A model generated the notes under the pieces. That model ran no database searches and was not told the origin of the DNA. It saw nothing but the letters and a program-made list of their open reading frames with translations. The translations under genes and the position numbers were made by a program. Below, piece after piece: positions 40,237-49,511 of a stretch of 64,000 bases of DNA. Position 1 is the stretch's first letter; every line of letters starts with the position of its first letter. Source of the DNA: Heterobilharzia americana (taxonomy: Eukaryota; Platyhelminthes; Trematoda; Strigeidida; Schistosomatidae); contig OX104132.1 of assembly GCA_944470555.2 (NCBI GenBank), positions 20,097,755 through 20,161,754 of the forward strand, in the 5' to 3' direction.

Positions 40237-40357
40237 CTTATTAATATGAAAGAAACTAACTCATGTTGTGCACTGGAGGTTAAACAGACTACTCGTTGTT
40301 CAGTGTCATGTTTTCCACTCTCATGACATCTGAGTGTATACAGAAGATACTACTCAC

Positions 40358-40435
40358 GTGGTTTAGCAGCCGCTGAACTTCGAATGTCGTCAACTACGTA
40401 CCAGTTATAATCACTACTCCTGTTGTGACTATTAT
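40358..40435 (-). other. exon-like cassette B, copy 2
   Basis: This copy lies 513 bases from B copy 1, with acceptor ctgcag and donor gtgagt both kept. Confidence 0.4.
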
Positions 40436-40700
40436 CTGCAGTGGTTTGTCGATGAGTAGGTTGCCACAACTCATCTCTCTAGACACGTCACAGTGAAAGT
40501 GAACAACAATTTATCCATCAATGTTATTTCACAATGTCTCCCTCTGTAGCCCCACAACACCATCTCAAACTGTCAAAGGCCAGCACAACTCAAATTGTTG
40601 AACAGCAAACAGTAGTAACAAAACAGCTGGGTTGCTACGCAGTATGCGAATGATTTCAACTCACCTGGTTTGGCGGGTGCTGCAGATTGAATAAAATCAA

Positions 40701-40716
40701 ATAGGTTCGCTTCATA
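40701..40716 (+). repeat. target site duplication, left copy (RTE insertion)
   Basis: The 16 bases ataggttcgcttcata occur here and again at 44015-44030, flanking the full-length RTE. In other array units this stretch occurs once. The right edge could shift by one base (shared a), and the left edge is blurred by the element's (AAT)n tail. Confidence 0.93.
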
Positions 40717-43700
40717 ACCTCGCCTGGTTAACTAGTTTACTAGTTACTAGCCGGTCCTAAGCCCGGGTAAACAGGGAAGGTTGGGCATAGGGCTAGCAAC
40801 CCTAACCCGGAAAACAAATCTAACCGCTAAACAAACTTCAAAGCACAAACAAAAGATAAAAAATAAAAACAAACTTATTCCTGGCTGGAATCGGAGAGGC
40901 GAAATGACGCCAGTTGGTGAAAGCCTGCCCTCGGGAAGCCAATTGGCCGATGTGTCTTCTCTCCCTCGATGAAAGCGAAAGTAAACGTGGGGACATGGAA
41001 TATCCGTACGATGTTTGAACCCAGTAAGGCAGCCCAGATTGCAAAGGAGATGAGAAGGTATCACATCGAAGTTCTTGGAATTTGCGAAAGCAGATGGAAT
41101 GGAAGTGGACTCTTCAAACTGCCAACTGGAGAATCAATAATCTACTCCGGTCACCCAGACGCCAACCATGAGCACACTGAGTTATGGAGTGGCTATCATG
41201 ATGTCCTCAAGAGCATCGAAGGCTCTCTCTCATGCAGTGGGAACCAATCTCCTCTTGCAGGATCATGACAGCAAGATTCAACTCAAAAGGAAGAAAGGTC
41301 ACAATCATACAATGTTACGCTATGCACCTACAAATAATGCAGAGCAAGAGAAAAAGGAGGAATTCCACAGACAACTTCAATCAACACTGGACAAAACACC
41401 GCCTCAGTTGGCGATATCAAAATTCCAATGGGTGACATGAATGCCAAACTGGGAGGGGACAACACAGGAAGAGAACTAACCATGGGTCGAGAAGCGCTAG
41501 TGAGGTGATGAACGAGAATGGAGAATTGTTTGCAGAATTCTGTGCATTCAACGACTTGTTGATTGCAGTGAGGCAGTGTGTTCAAGCACGAGGATATCCA
41601 CAAAGCGAGTGACATGGATTTCACCAGACACCAGGACACATTACAAATCAGATCGACTTCATCTCAATGTGAAGAAAGTGGAGACGCAGTCAGCCTACTT
41701 GACAGAAGGTCAAGAAGGGGAGCAGATGTAGGTTCACACTCACCACTCACTGTCTAATGCAAGGAACCTTGCAAACGAAGTTGAAAGCCTTCAAGGAAGT
41801 TGGTGATAGACCATGATTCAAGTTCAACACCTGGAAACTGAAGGATGAAACTACAAAGGAGATCTCCAAGGCAGCCATCAAGACAAAATGGGAGACATCG
41901 AGCAACATCCCTGAAGAAACCTGTGTTGAAGAACACTGGAAGTTTTTGAAAGAGACGTGGAAAGAAACCTGCACAACAGTATTAGGAAGGAAAAAGGTGG
42001 AAGACAAGGAATGGATCTCGATGGATACATGGACGCTGATGGAGGAGAGGAGGATGGTGAAGCAGAAGATAAACCAGTGCAGTGCAAGGATGAACGATGA
42101 TAAGAGGAACTGAGTACAAGGTATAAAACACTGCATAAAGAAGTGAAGAAGAGTGCACGCAAAGACAAAAGACACTTCTACAAAACACTGGCAAGTGAAG
42201 CAGAACAGGCTGCAGGTAAGAGAGACCTGACGACATTGTATCAAATAACCAGGTTGCTATCAGGGAAGAGACCAACACAGATGAAACCAATAAAAGATGG
42301 TGAAGGAAATTTAATTACAAAAGAAGAGAAACAGAGGAAACAATGGGCCGACCACTTCAAGAAGCTCTTGAATCGACCACCACCACCTGCACTTCGTCCA
42401 GAAATACCACCTGCAGCCCAACCACTGAATTAAAAGTGAACATAAATCCTCCAACGAAGATGGAAGTCCTGAACGCCATAAGGCTACTGAAATGCGGGAA
42501 AGCAGCAGTACCAGATGGGATCCCACCAGAAGCACTGAGAACAGATGCAGAGACAACAGCGAACATGCTCACACCACTATTGCAGAAGGTGTGGAAGGAA
42601 GAGAAGGTACCTGCCCATTGATTGGAAGAAGGGTTACCTTGTCAAACTGCCGAAGAAGGGAGACCTCAGTGCTTGCAAGAACTGGGGTGGAATCACTCTC
42701 CTGTCCACCCAGAGCAAGGAAAATATTAAGCCGCATCATCCTGGAGAGGCTTAAAGACGCACTGGATTCAAAACTGCGACCGGAACAGGCAGGCTTCAGG
42801 AAGTACAAATCATGTGCAGACCAAATTGCAACGCCACACTACGCATCATCATAGAACAGAGCGTAGAATGGCAATCAGCTCTATACCTCAACTTCATCGA
42901 CTTTGAGAAGGCCTTTGACAGCGTCGACCGAGAGGTAATTTGGAAACTGCTTCAATACTACGGAGTACCGCAAACCTTTATCCGCCTCATTCAACAACTA
43001 TATGAAGATGCCACATGCCGGCCAAGTAATCCACAATGGGAAGCTCAGTGATGCCTTTGAAGTGAAGACATGAGTGAAACAAGGTTGCCTACTATCCCCC
43101 ATGATATTCCTTATTGTGGTGGACTGGATCATGCAGCAAACAGTAGGCAGCGAGAAGAGGGGGATACACTGGACGACGGAAAAGAACCTAGAAGACTTGG
43201 ATTTCGCCGATGACTCATGCCTAATGTCACATAAACTTGAAGATCTGCAGGCAAAAACTAACAAGTTGACAGAAGAGGCAGCTAAGACGGGACTACAGGT
43301 GAATAGAGAGAAGACAGAAGTGATGAAGATACCGCACCACCACCATCAACAACAACAACAAACTCCAATCACCGTCAACGGGAGAAACTTGAAGGAAGTA
43401 ACCTCCTTCACTTATCTAGGAAGCACTGTTTCAACTACAGGCGGGACGGACGAGGACGTCAAAGTGAGAATCGGAAAAGCAAGACAGGCGTTCATTAGCC
43501 TGAAATCAGTGTGGAGATCTTCTGCACTCAGCATGCGGAACAACATCCGGATTTTCAACACCAACGTCAAGTCAGTGCTCTTGTATGGTTCAGAAACTTG
43601 GCGAGTCACGAAAGGGATTTCCAATAAACTACAGACATTCATCAACAACTGCTTACGTTGGCTCGCTACTGGAGATCAGATGGTCAGAAAGAATAAGCAA

Positions 43701-44014
43701 CAAGGAACTCTGGGTACGAACCAACCAAGAACCTATCACGCAACAAATATGCAGGAAGAAGTGGAGATGGATTGGCCATGCACTGAGAAGGCCGACTGAG
43801 GAAAGCACGCACTGGGCCCTCGAGTGTAACCCCGTTGGGAAGCGACGAGTTGGACGTCCCAGCTGTGGGTGACATGGAGGAGGTCATGCGAGGAGGAAAT
43901 GAGAGCTTTTGGGCTGTCGTGGAACCAGGTTCAAAAGATTTCAGAGAACAGAGGTCACTGGAGGCGTGCTACTGAAGCCCTATGTTCCACTAGGAACCCA
44001 AGGGAATAATAATA
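40717..44014 (+). mobile_element. full-length RTE-like non-LTR retrotransposon
   Basis: The 3298-bp element starts cctcgcctggttaactag, has a 5' UTR of about 250 bases, one broken coding region (endonuclease plus reverse transcriptase), and a short 3' end closing in gggaataataataat. It is bounded by 16-bp direct repeats and sits inside the third 513-bp unit, splitting exon-like cassette A. The same 5' end begins the copy at 59733. Single-ORF structure, size and the TAA-type tail fit the RTE clade known in schistosomes; the exact family name cannot be fixed without a database. No LTRs. Confidence 0.95.
40969..43872 (+). pseudogene. RTE polyprotein: endonuclease and reverse transcriptase, frameshifted
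   Basis: The start is the Met of MKAKVNVGTWNIRTMFEPSK, the first in-frame ATG after the 5' UTR. The apurinic endonuclease domain shows GTWNIRTMF and LGICESRWNGSGLF. The RT shows CGKAAVPDGIPPEAL before the domain, DFEKAFDSVDREVIW (motif A, 42900-42945), KQGCLLSPMIFLIVVDWIM (motif B) and DLDFADDSCLMSH (catalytic FADD, near 43200). A C-terminal region follows, with YLGSTVSTTGGTDEDVKVRI and WRWIGHALRRPTEES. In the intact family this is one frame of about 970 codons. Here it is split over all three frames, by at least six shifts plus stops (blocks end near 41268, 41440, 42433, 42621, 42854, 43051 and 43799). It is inactive, though the RT core is recognisable throughout. Confidence 0.93.
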
Positions 44015-44030
44015 ATAGGTTCGCTTCATA
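44015..44030 (+). repeat. target site duplication, right copy (RTE insertion)
   Basis: This is an exact copy of 40701-40716. Removing the element and one copy restores a 513-bp unit, which fixes the insertion as later than the array expansion. Confidence 0.93.
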
Positions 44031-44184
44031 ATTATTACTACTGGCAGTTACACAATAATTACTCTTATTAATATGAAAGAAACTAACTCATGTTGTGCAC
44101 TGGAGGTTAAACAGACTACTCGTTGTTCAGTGTCATGTTTTCCACTCTCATGACATCTGAGTGTATACAGAAGATACTACTCAC

Positions 44185-44262
44185 GTGGTTTAGCAGCCGC
44201 TGAACTTCGAATGTCGTCAACTACGTACCAGTTATAATCACTACTCCTGTTGTGACTATTAT
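44185..44262 (-). other. exon-like cassette B, copy 3
   Basis: Same sequence as the other B copies, with both splice-site-like borders; it lies just downstream of the RTE insertion on the plus map. Confidence 0.4.
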
Positions 44263-44491
44263 CTGCAGTGGTTTGTCGATGAGTAGGTTGCCACAACTCA
44301 TCTCTCTAGACACGTCACAGTGAAAGTGAACAACAATTTATCCATCAATGTTATTTCACAATGTCTCCCTCTGTAGCCCCACAACACCATCTCAAACTGT
44401 CAAAGGCCAGCACAACTCAAATTGTTGAACAGCAAACAGTAGTAACAAAACAGCTGGGTTGCTACGCAGTATGCGAATGATTTCAACTCAC

Positions 44492-44576
44492 CTGGTTTGG
44501 CGGGTGCTGCAGATTGAATAAAATCAAATAGGTTCGCTTCATAATTATTACTACTGGCAGTTACACAATAATTACT
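44492..44576 (-). other. exon-like cassette A, copy 4
   Basis: Intact cassette A with donor gtgagt, in the last unit of the array. (Copy 3 is the one split by the RTE element.). Confidence 0.4.
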
Positions 44577-44697
44577 CTTATTAATATGAAAGAAACTAAC
44601 TCATGTTGTGCACTGGAGGTTAAACAGACTACTCGTTGTTCAGTGTCATGTTTTCCACTCTCATGACATCTGAGTGTATACAGAAGATACTACTCAC

Positions 44698-44775
44698 GTG
44701 GTTTAGCAGCCGCTGAACTTCGAATGTCGTCAACTACGTACCAGTTATAATCATTACTCCTGTTGTGACTATTAT
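44698..44775 (-). other. exon-like cassette B, copy 4, at array edge
   Basis: Cassette B with its donor intact, but the acceptor side reads aaatttat instead of ccactgcag because the repeat ends exactly here. If this is a gene, the copy would need another acceptor; cacaacag inside it is one option. Confidence 0.35.
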
Positions 44776-44884
44776 AAATTTATGGCAATCAGCTTGAACA
44801 CTGATTGTCACTCAAACTAAACACTATTCACTGTCGTGTTCTCCACCTTTCCCCTCCTCATAATGTTTTAGTGTACATGCACAC

Positions 44885-44951
44885 CACGGTGAGACAGCTC
44901 GATCAGTTGTTGCAGCAGCGATTTGAACAGACGGATTCTGGCAGTCAACTT
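44885..44951 (-). other. exon-like cassette C (diverged relative of the array cassettes)
   Basis: On the minus strand an acceptor-like cttattaatatag| matches cassette A's catattaataag|. About 67 bases later CACCGTG|gtgtgc stands where the array has gtgagt. The downstream (minus) sequence gtacactaaaacattatgag and gaacacgacagtgaa aligns with the array's intron. In the homologous frame it reads KLTARIRLFKSLLQQLIELS. Another frame is open much longer (45072-44824), including VDCQNPSVQIAAATTDRAVS. The true frame is undecided. It is the older right flank of the array. Confidence 0.35.
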
Positions 44952-46129
44952 CTATATTAATAAGTTTGCTGGTGGTTTTGTTTGTTTTGTTTTCTGTTGT
45001 GTGACTTGTTTTTATCTTGACTGATATAATTTTCTTATTATCTCTATTCATTTGCACTGAGCTATGCGACATCTTGACTTGTCAGATGCAATATTTTTTT
45101 CATTCGTCTGATCTTCTTTCAATTTCTGCTTTATATCTTCCTGTTCTCCTTTATTATCCTACCTTTCATTTTACTGCTTTTTTCGCCTCTTATTTATTTT
45201 TTTGTTACTCCTTTTCATTTGCTTTTTTCTTTAAAATAATACTTATTTTACTTGAAGTTAGTGTTTCTCTGTAGATCTATCCTCAATTTTTTTGTGTTGC
45301 CTTTTAAAGTTTAATGTCTATTTTTGTGCTTTTTTTCTGAATTGAATTTCGGTCTGATCTCCTTGTTTCTTGTCTTTTTTATCACTTTCCCTACCTAATT
45401 TATGAGTATTTTTCGCAATAATTCTTGTGTTTCTATTTCAAAACTAATCGTTTATTAGGTACTAATGATTTCAATCTCACTTTTGTCATTTGAAGTGCAC
45501 CTTTTGTTATATTTTCAGTGCTAAATGATAATGATATTTAGTCACTTAAATTTGTTAATTGTTCTCTAGCCTGAATTCCCTTGTAAATCTTTTGACATCA
45601 GTTGGAACTATGTGTGCAATTAAATATGTTGAAATCTGGAGATAATGATGAATAGTCATCTATCTGTTTGTTTGTTCTATGTGCTCTTAGTTATTCCAGA
45701 ACCTAGAGAATATTTTACGTTGATTTGCTAGTTTTTTCAATGCACTGGTTGACATACTTCAACCAGAATCTTAGAATATATATTTAACTTTTGGATAGGA
45801 GCATCAGTCAAGTTATCTATTCACTGAATTCATAGCATTGTATGTATTAATACATTGTGTTGCAATTTAACACGAATTTCCACAGGTGGGTGACTATGAA
45901 GCATATCCTTAAGAGATTACAATACACACTTCAGAGAAAAAAGCTATTCTCTGGTCTTTTAGTTAACCCACTGGGCGTATACTGTTTATGTTCAATAGAC
46001 AGCGATATGATATTTATATAACTTTTGTTTATTTCCGCTATTTTTCTAGCCTAACTTACTGCACTACTCAAACTACCGTGAACTATCATTCTTACTCAAT
46101 GATGATTCAGAGTGAAATGAAAATTTGAA
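44952..46129. other. T-rich spacer, no gene
   Basis: The plus strand from about 44980 to 45440 is strongly pyrimidine-rich. The 85-codon Phe/Leu/Ser-rich frame at 45017-45274 is explained by this composition. Beyond it the sequence is ordinary AT-rich DNA. Confidence 0.4.
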
Positions 46130-46205
46130 CCAAGCCGGCATTCAAAACAGTGGCCGCTAGGTTTCCTGTCCCGTACTCAATCAACTGAGCTAAAAAGCCT
46201 GACTG
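46130..46205 (-). mobile_element. tRNA-related SINE head or tRNA pseudogene
   Basis: On the minus strand ttagctcagttgattgag (A-box type) is followed about 35 bases later by a weak B-box, gttttgaatgcc. The anticodon and acceptor stems do not form, so it is not a working tRNA. The head differs from the Sm-alpha type elsewhere in the window and suggests a second tRNA-derived family. Confidence 0.35.
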
Positions 46206-46724
46206 CTAACCAGATATTTATTTCACTTCAATCACCAAGGATTTTACCAGAAACCATGTGAATTTGTTACATTGTATCACCCAGTATCAATACTAATCTG
46301 CCAAGCCGCAGATGTCCCAGATTGTCAAAATCATCATAAGTAGGGTTCTCCGCTTATTAATTCAGTTAGATTAGGATTTAGACGAGAAGTCCTCACTGAT
46401 CAGCATATATGAGTGCAACCAACGGACAAAAAGTACCATGAATCAACTTGGTAGTTGGCCAAAAACCTAGATAATAAAAGTGAACAAAAATCTAATCGGG
46501 AGTTCAGCTTCGCATCTCAGTAGTTACAGTACAAAGTCGAAAATCTTGTGGTCGCTACCTTCAATCCAAACGCGTACAAATTTATCATTTCGTCGTTGAT
46601 CACCATACTAGTGTCAATAAAAATATGCCCAAAAAAGAATGTCTCAGATAGCCTAAAAGAAAAATATTATTCGACTATTCAATGAAAAGACCGAAAAACT
46701 GAGTATAGCCTAAAACCTATCCAC
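46206..46724. other. unique DNA before the segmental duplication
   Basis: No gene or repeat could be supported here. Confidence 0.35.
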
Positions 46725-49281
46725 ATGGCAGCTTGTTTGATTTCGACAAAACCACATGTTTTTTCAACTTGCATCATTGTCAGTCTTGCAAATCAGAGGT
46801 AAAACAAGTGACGTGAAGTAAAACCCACTTGCTAAGCTGACACTTTTTTCTACCTACTCCCTTATTATGCCATTAGAGGGGTCGAATTTCATTATGAATA
46901 TAGAATACTCTAAAGTAGTTATGCATCTGGATGTTAAAAAGACAATAAATTTCCCGAAATCCTAGTACCGAATCCTTTTCGTTTCGCCTTTTAACACCCA
47001 TTTCCGATACGCATGAATAAATAGAGCCCATTGTGGATAAAGCCTAAATGACCTCTCTAACTTCCATTTATTGACAGTATCCGTACTCATGAAAAACCTC
47101 ATTTCTGTAACATCTTCATTGGTTTGTTTCTGAATGTATCAATAACCAGATGAACTACTGAAAGTACACCCCCTTACAACTTGTTAACTAACAGGACAGT
47201 AAGGTAAGTTAGTTGAATTCTCCCTTCTTTGACACCTTGGTTAAATATTGTGTCGCTTAGATATCTAACGACAAATGAATGGATGAGAAATTGGATTACT
47301 TAACTAGACATATCAGTGAATGATGACCAGAGCAATGTAATCCCACTCCTCCTCATAAAAGTCGGTATTTAGGGATTACTTGGTAACAAAATGATAGAAT
47401 TCAGACTAATTTTGTTGACATTAAGTTGCTCAGATCGAATCACTTGTTTCGTTGATATAAATCCATGAAAAAAATTGCCGAAACGGGAAAGGATTGATTG
47501 TCAACTTACGGTTATTTGGTGTACCTAGAAGTATTCAATCAAACGCTGATTAGAATGTTGAAGAAACTTAAAATAGACTATCTAATAATACCATACCTTT
47601 AAGGGAACATACCAAACATTTCGACTGTATACGAAGCTCAGTGGTGAATGTAGTCGGATTTTCTTGGGTGTTTCAACTTCCAGCACGATTATACATACCT
47701 ACAAACTCCATAATGTTATCCACTGGGTCCCTATTCTAAGCACACCGTTAAGTGTGAACTAATTCTTGTCAAAAAAGTTAAATCATGATGAATAGTCTTC
47801 AGCTGGTGCATTGCAGTAGTCATCATAAGAGAAGCTGGATTTTGAGAGATATTCCCAAGCAAGTATTATCAATATGCATGACATTACAAGTATGGAGATA
47901 TCAGCAGCATATTATAAAATCTACTGTGTCTTCCCAAAGTAACTATCCATCTTCTCATAGGCCTAAAGTGGAACAGTATAAGCTACTATGTAATGTACTC
48001 ATACCTTCATAAGGTATCTAATGTTTGCAAAGCGCTGTAGTTGGAGAAGTTTGTAAAATGTCAGTCTGTAGTATCTTGACTTCTTGAAGTTACTCAAATT
48101 TTACAATTTTAACACGAATGAAAGTAGGCTATCTCTTCTAGGAATAACTACTAATAAACCTAAATACCGCTGTCTTAAATAATGATTTATGGACTCCTAT
48201 CTGTAATTCTGAATTACACATTCTCTAGTAAGCTAGACCAGATGATTACTAGGGTTAGTTCAGATTAAATTTGCATGAGGTGGGCCAGCATACAAAGTTA
48301 AAAGCCACAAATTCATATTTAAAAGCTAGACAACCCGAATACACTCCTGAACTGAGTTCTTATCTGCTTACTAATGAATCTAGTGATCGTTCACGATATA
48401 TGAATTAACACTGAAACAACGTTAATCTCAACAAACTTCAAAACAAATGTATACTGGGTGAACAGTGTTACAACACACAACAAGGTTCTTATCAACAGCA
48501 GAACCAATTATTGATGGACAACAAGCACTGTTCAACTCTCATAAAATATCATAAACTTTATTACATATATACTAAGCAAGGCGGTATTAAAATAACAAGT
48601 CAAGATCTGAATATGATACTGACAAACAGTATGAGTACTTTTACCATATAACATGTAAACATTCCCTTTTATTTGTTTTACTCTTTCATAACACAGTATT
48701 AAAAGGTTGAAATGTTGGAAACAAACTGTTGGAGTACTTTATGTGAAGGTGAATTAGGCAATGGAAGATATGGACTTTCACTTCTGATGTTCGATTTCAA
48801 GTAAAGTCTTTACTCAAAACTCGATAAGGTACCCACATTTTGTAATTTTCAGGTTACATACTTCAATCTTAAACTATTACACTTAGGCAAAAAATCATTT
48901 TGTTGGCCACAGTTGAACACAGCAAATTTGTTGATATCCCTAATCATAAAATACATAACTAGGACTTTCTGTTTAAAGGGGAATATATTCCCTTGTATTC
49001 AAGAGTGAATATGAAGGACTAAGTCATGAAACTAGTTCATGAACTTTGGTATTTTTGCTGTCACATGACATAACAAAATCCAGAAGCTCAAAGAACATGA
49101 AACCACCAATATGGTCATTGTATAAGAGCTTCATACCTGACATAAGGCTTATCTGCCTCTCAATGAATGGAGATACACATTCTATACGAACCTTTTAATT
49201 CATTTACCCATCACGTTAAACACAACAAGTGTTTACGTTATCATTCTTCTTCCATAATAGAAGAGTAAATAATGAGGAATT
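46725..49281 (+). repeat. segmental duplication, copy 1 (about 2.56 kb)
   Basis: This segment is repeated in the same direction at 49512-52067. Both begin atggcagcttgtttgatttc and end near aatgaggaattttt. Differences noticed are few: one indel (gattatacat against gattaacat) and substitutions such as ttatccactg/ttatctactg, ataccgctg/gtactgctg and aactcgataa/aactcaataa. That is well over 99 percent identity by eye. A 75-codon frame (47785-48012; 50571-50798 in copy 2) is identical in both but has no recognisable product. No transposon motif explains the unit. Confidence 0.95.
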
Positions 49282-49345
49282 TTTGTTGAATGTAATTCCT
49301 TTTGAGTTGATTTATTAGATGCATCACACAGTGAAGTAGACTATC
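49282..49345 (-). mobile_element. Penelope-like element tail fragment
   Basis: On the minus strand it reads ...cactgtgtgatgcatctaat then aaatcaactcaaaagg, matching the end of the copies at 53362-53790 (catctaataaatcaact) and 56505-57000. It occupies most of the junction between the two copies of the segmental duplication. Confidence 0.45.
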
Positions 49346-49511
49346 TCCCCAACTATAGCTCGAACAGTGACATTCGATGCCAAAAAACTGGGCGGTTCTT
49401 GATATCACCTGAAATAACATAATGGCCTAACCAAAAATATATGTTCCTTACAGAAAGGTTTAGGACTCTAGGGTCTAATCTCAGCTGACAGCGCGACATA
49501 ACTAAAGCGAG
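49346..49511. other. spacer between duplicated segments
   Basis: With the tail fragment this makes about 230 bases present once between the two 2.56-kb copies. Nothing else was recognised. Confidence 0.4.

Larger units (their letters stand above)
39403..44775. repeat. tandem array of four 513-bp units, interrupted by an RTE insertion
   Basis: The landmark tgcagtggtttgtcgatgag begins at 39411, 39924, 40437 and 44264. The first two intervals are exactly 513. The third is 3827, which equals 513 plus a 3298-bp insertion plus a 16-bp target duplication. Units are almost identical; one visible change is tcattactcc for tcactactcc in the last unit. Each unit is itself a diverged dimer: the part around cacctggtttggcgggtgct resembles the part around cacgtggtttagcagccgct about 200 bases later. 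Edges are sharp at attat|ctgcag. Near-identity means recent expansion or concerted evolution. Confidence 0.95.

Noticed and set aside
41747..42244. 165-codon minus-strand open frame, Ser/Phe/Leu-rich
   Set aside because: It is antisense to the full-length RTE element. The same antisense frame recurs in the other RTE copy at 60762-61232, as expected of a shared repeat, not a gene.
39403..44775. CRISPR array or centromeric satellite
   Set aside because: Units are 513 bases, contiguous, without spacers, only four in number, and with exon-like structure; this is neither a CRISPR nor a long satellite block.
45017..45274. 85-codon Phe/Leu/Ser-rich frame
   Set aside because: It is explained by the strongly pyrimidine-rich stretch and has no domain.
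46130..46205. functional tRNA gene on the minus strand
   Set aside because: An A-box is clear, but the anticodon and acceptor stems do not pair and the B-box is weak; listed as a tRNA-related repeat instead.
47785..48012. 75-codon frame duplicated at 50571-50798 as a conserved gene
   Set aside because: Its identity in both copies only reflects the recent 2.56-kb duplication, which is equally identical outside the frame.
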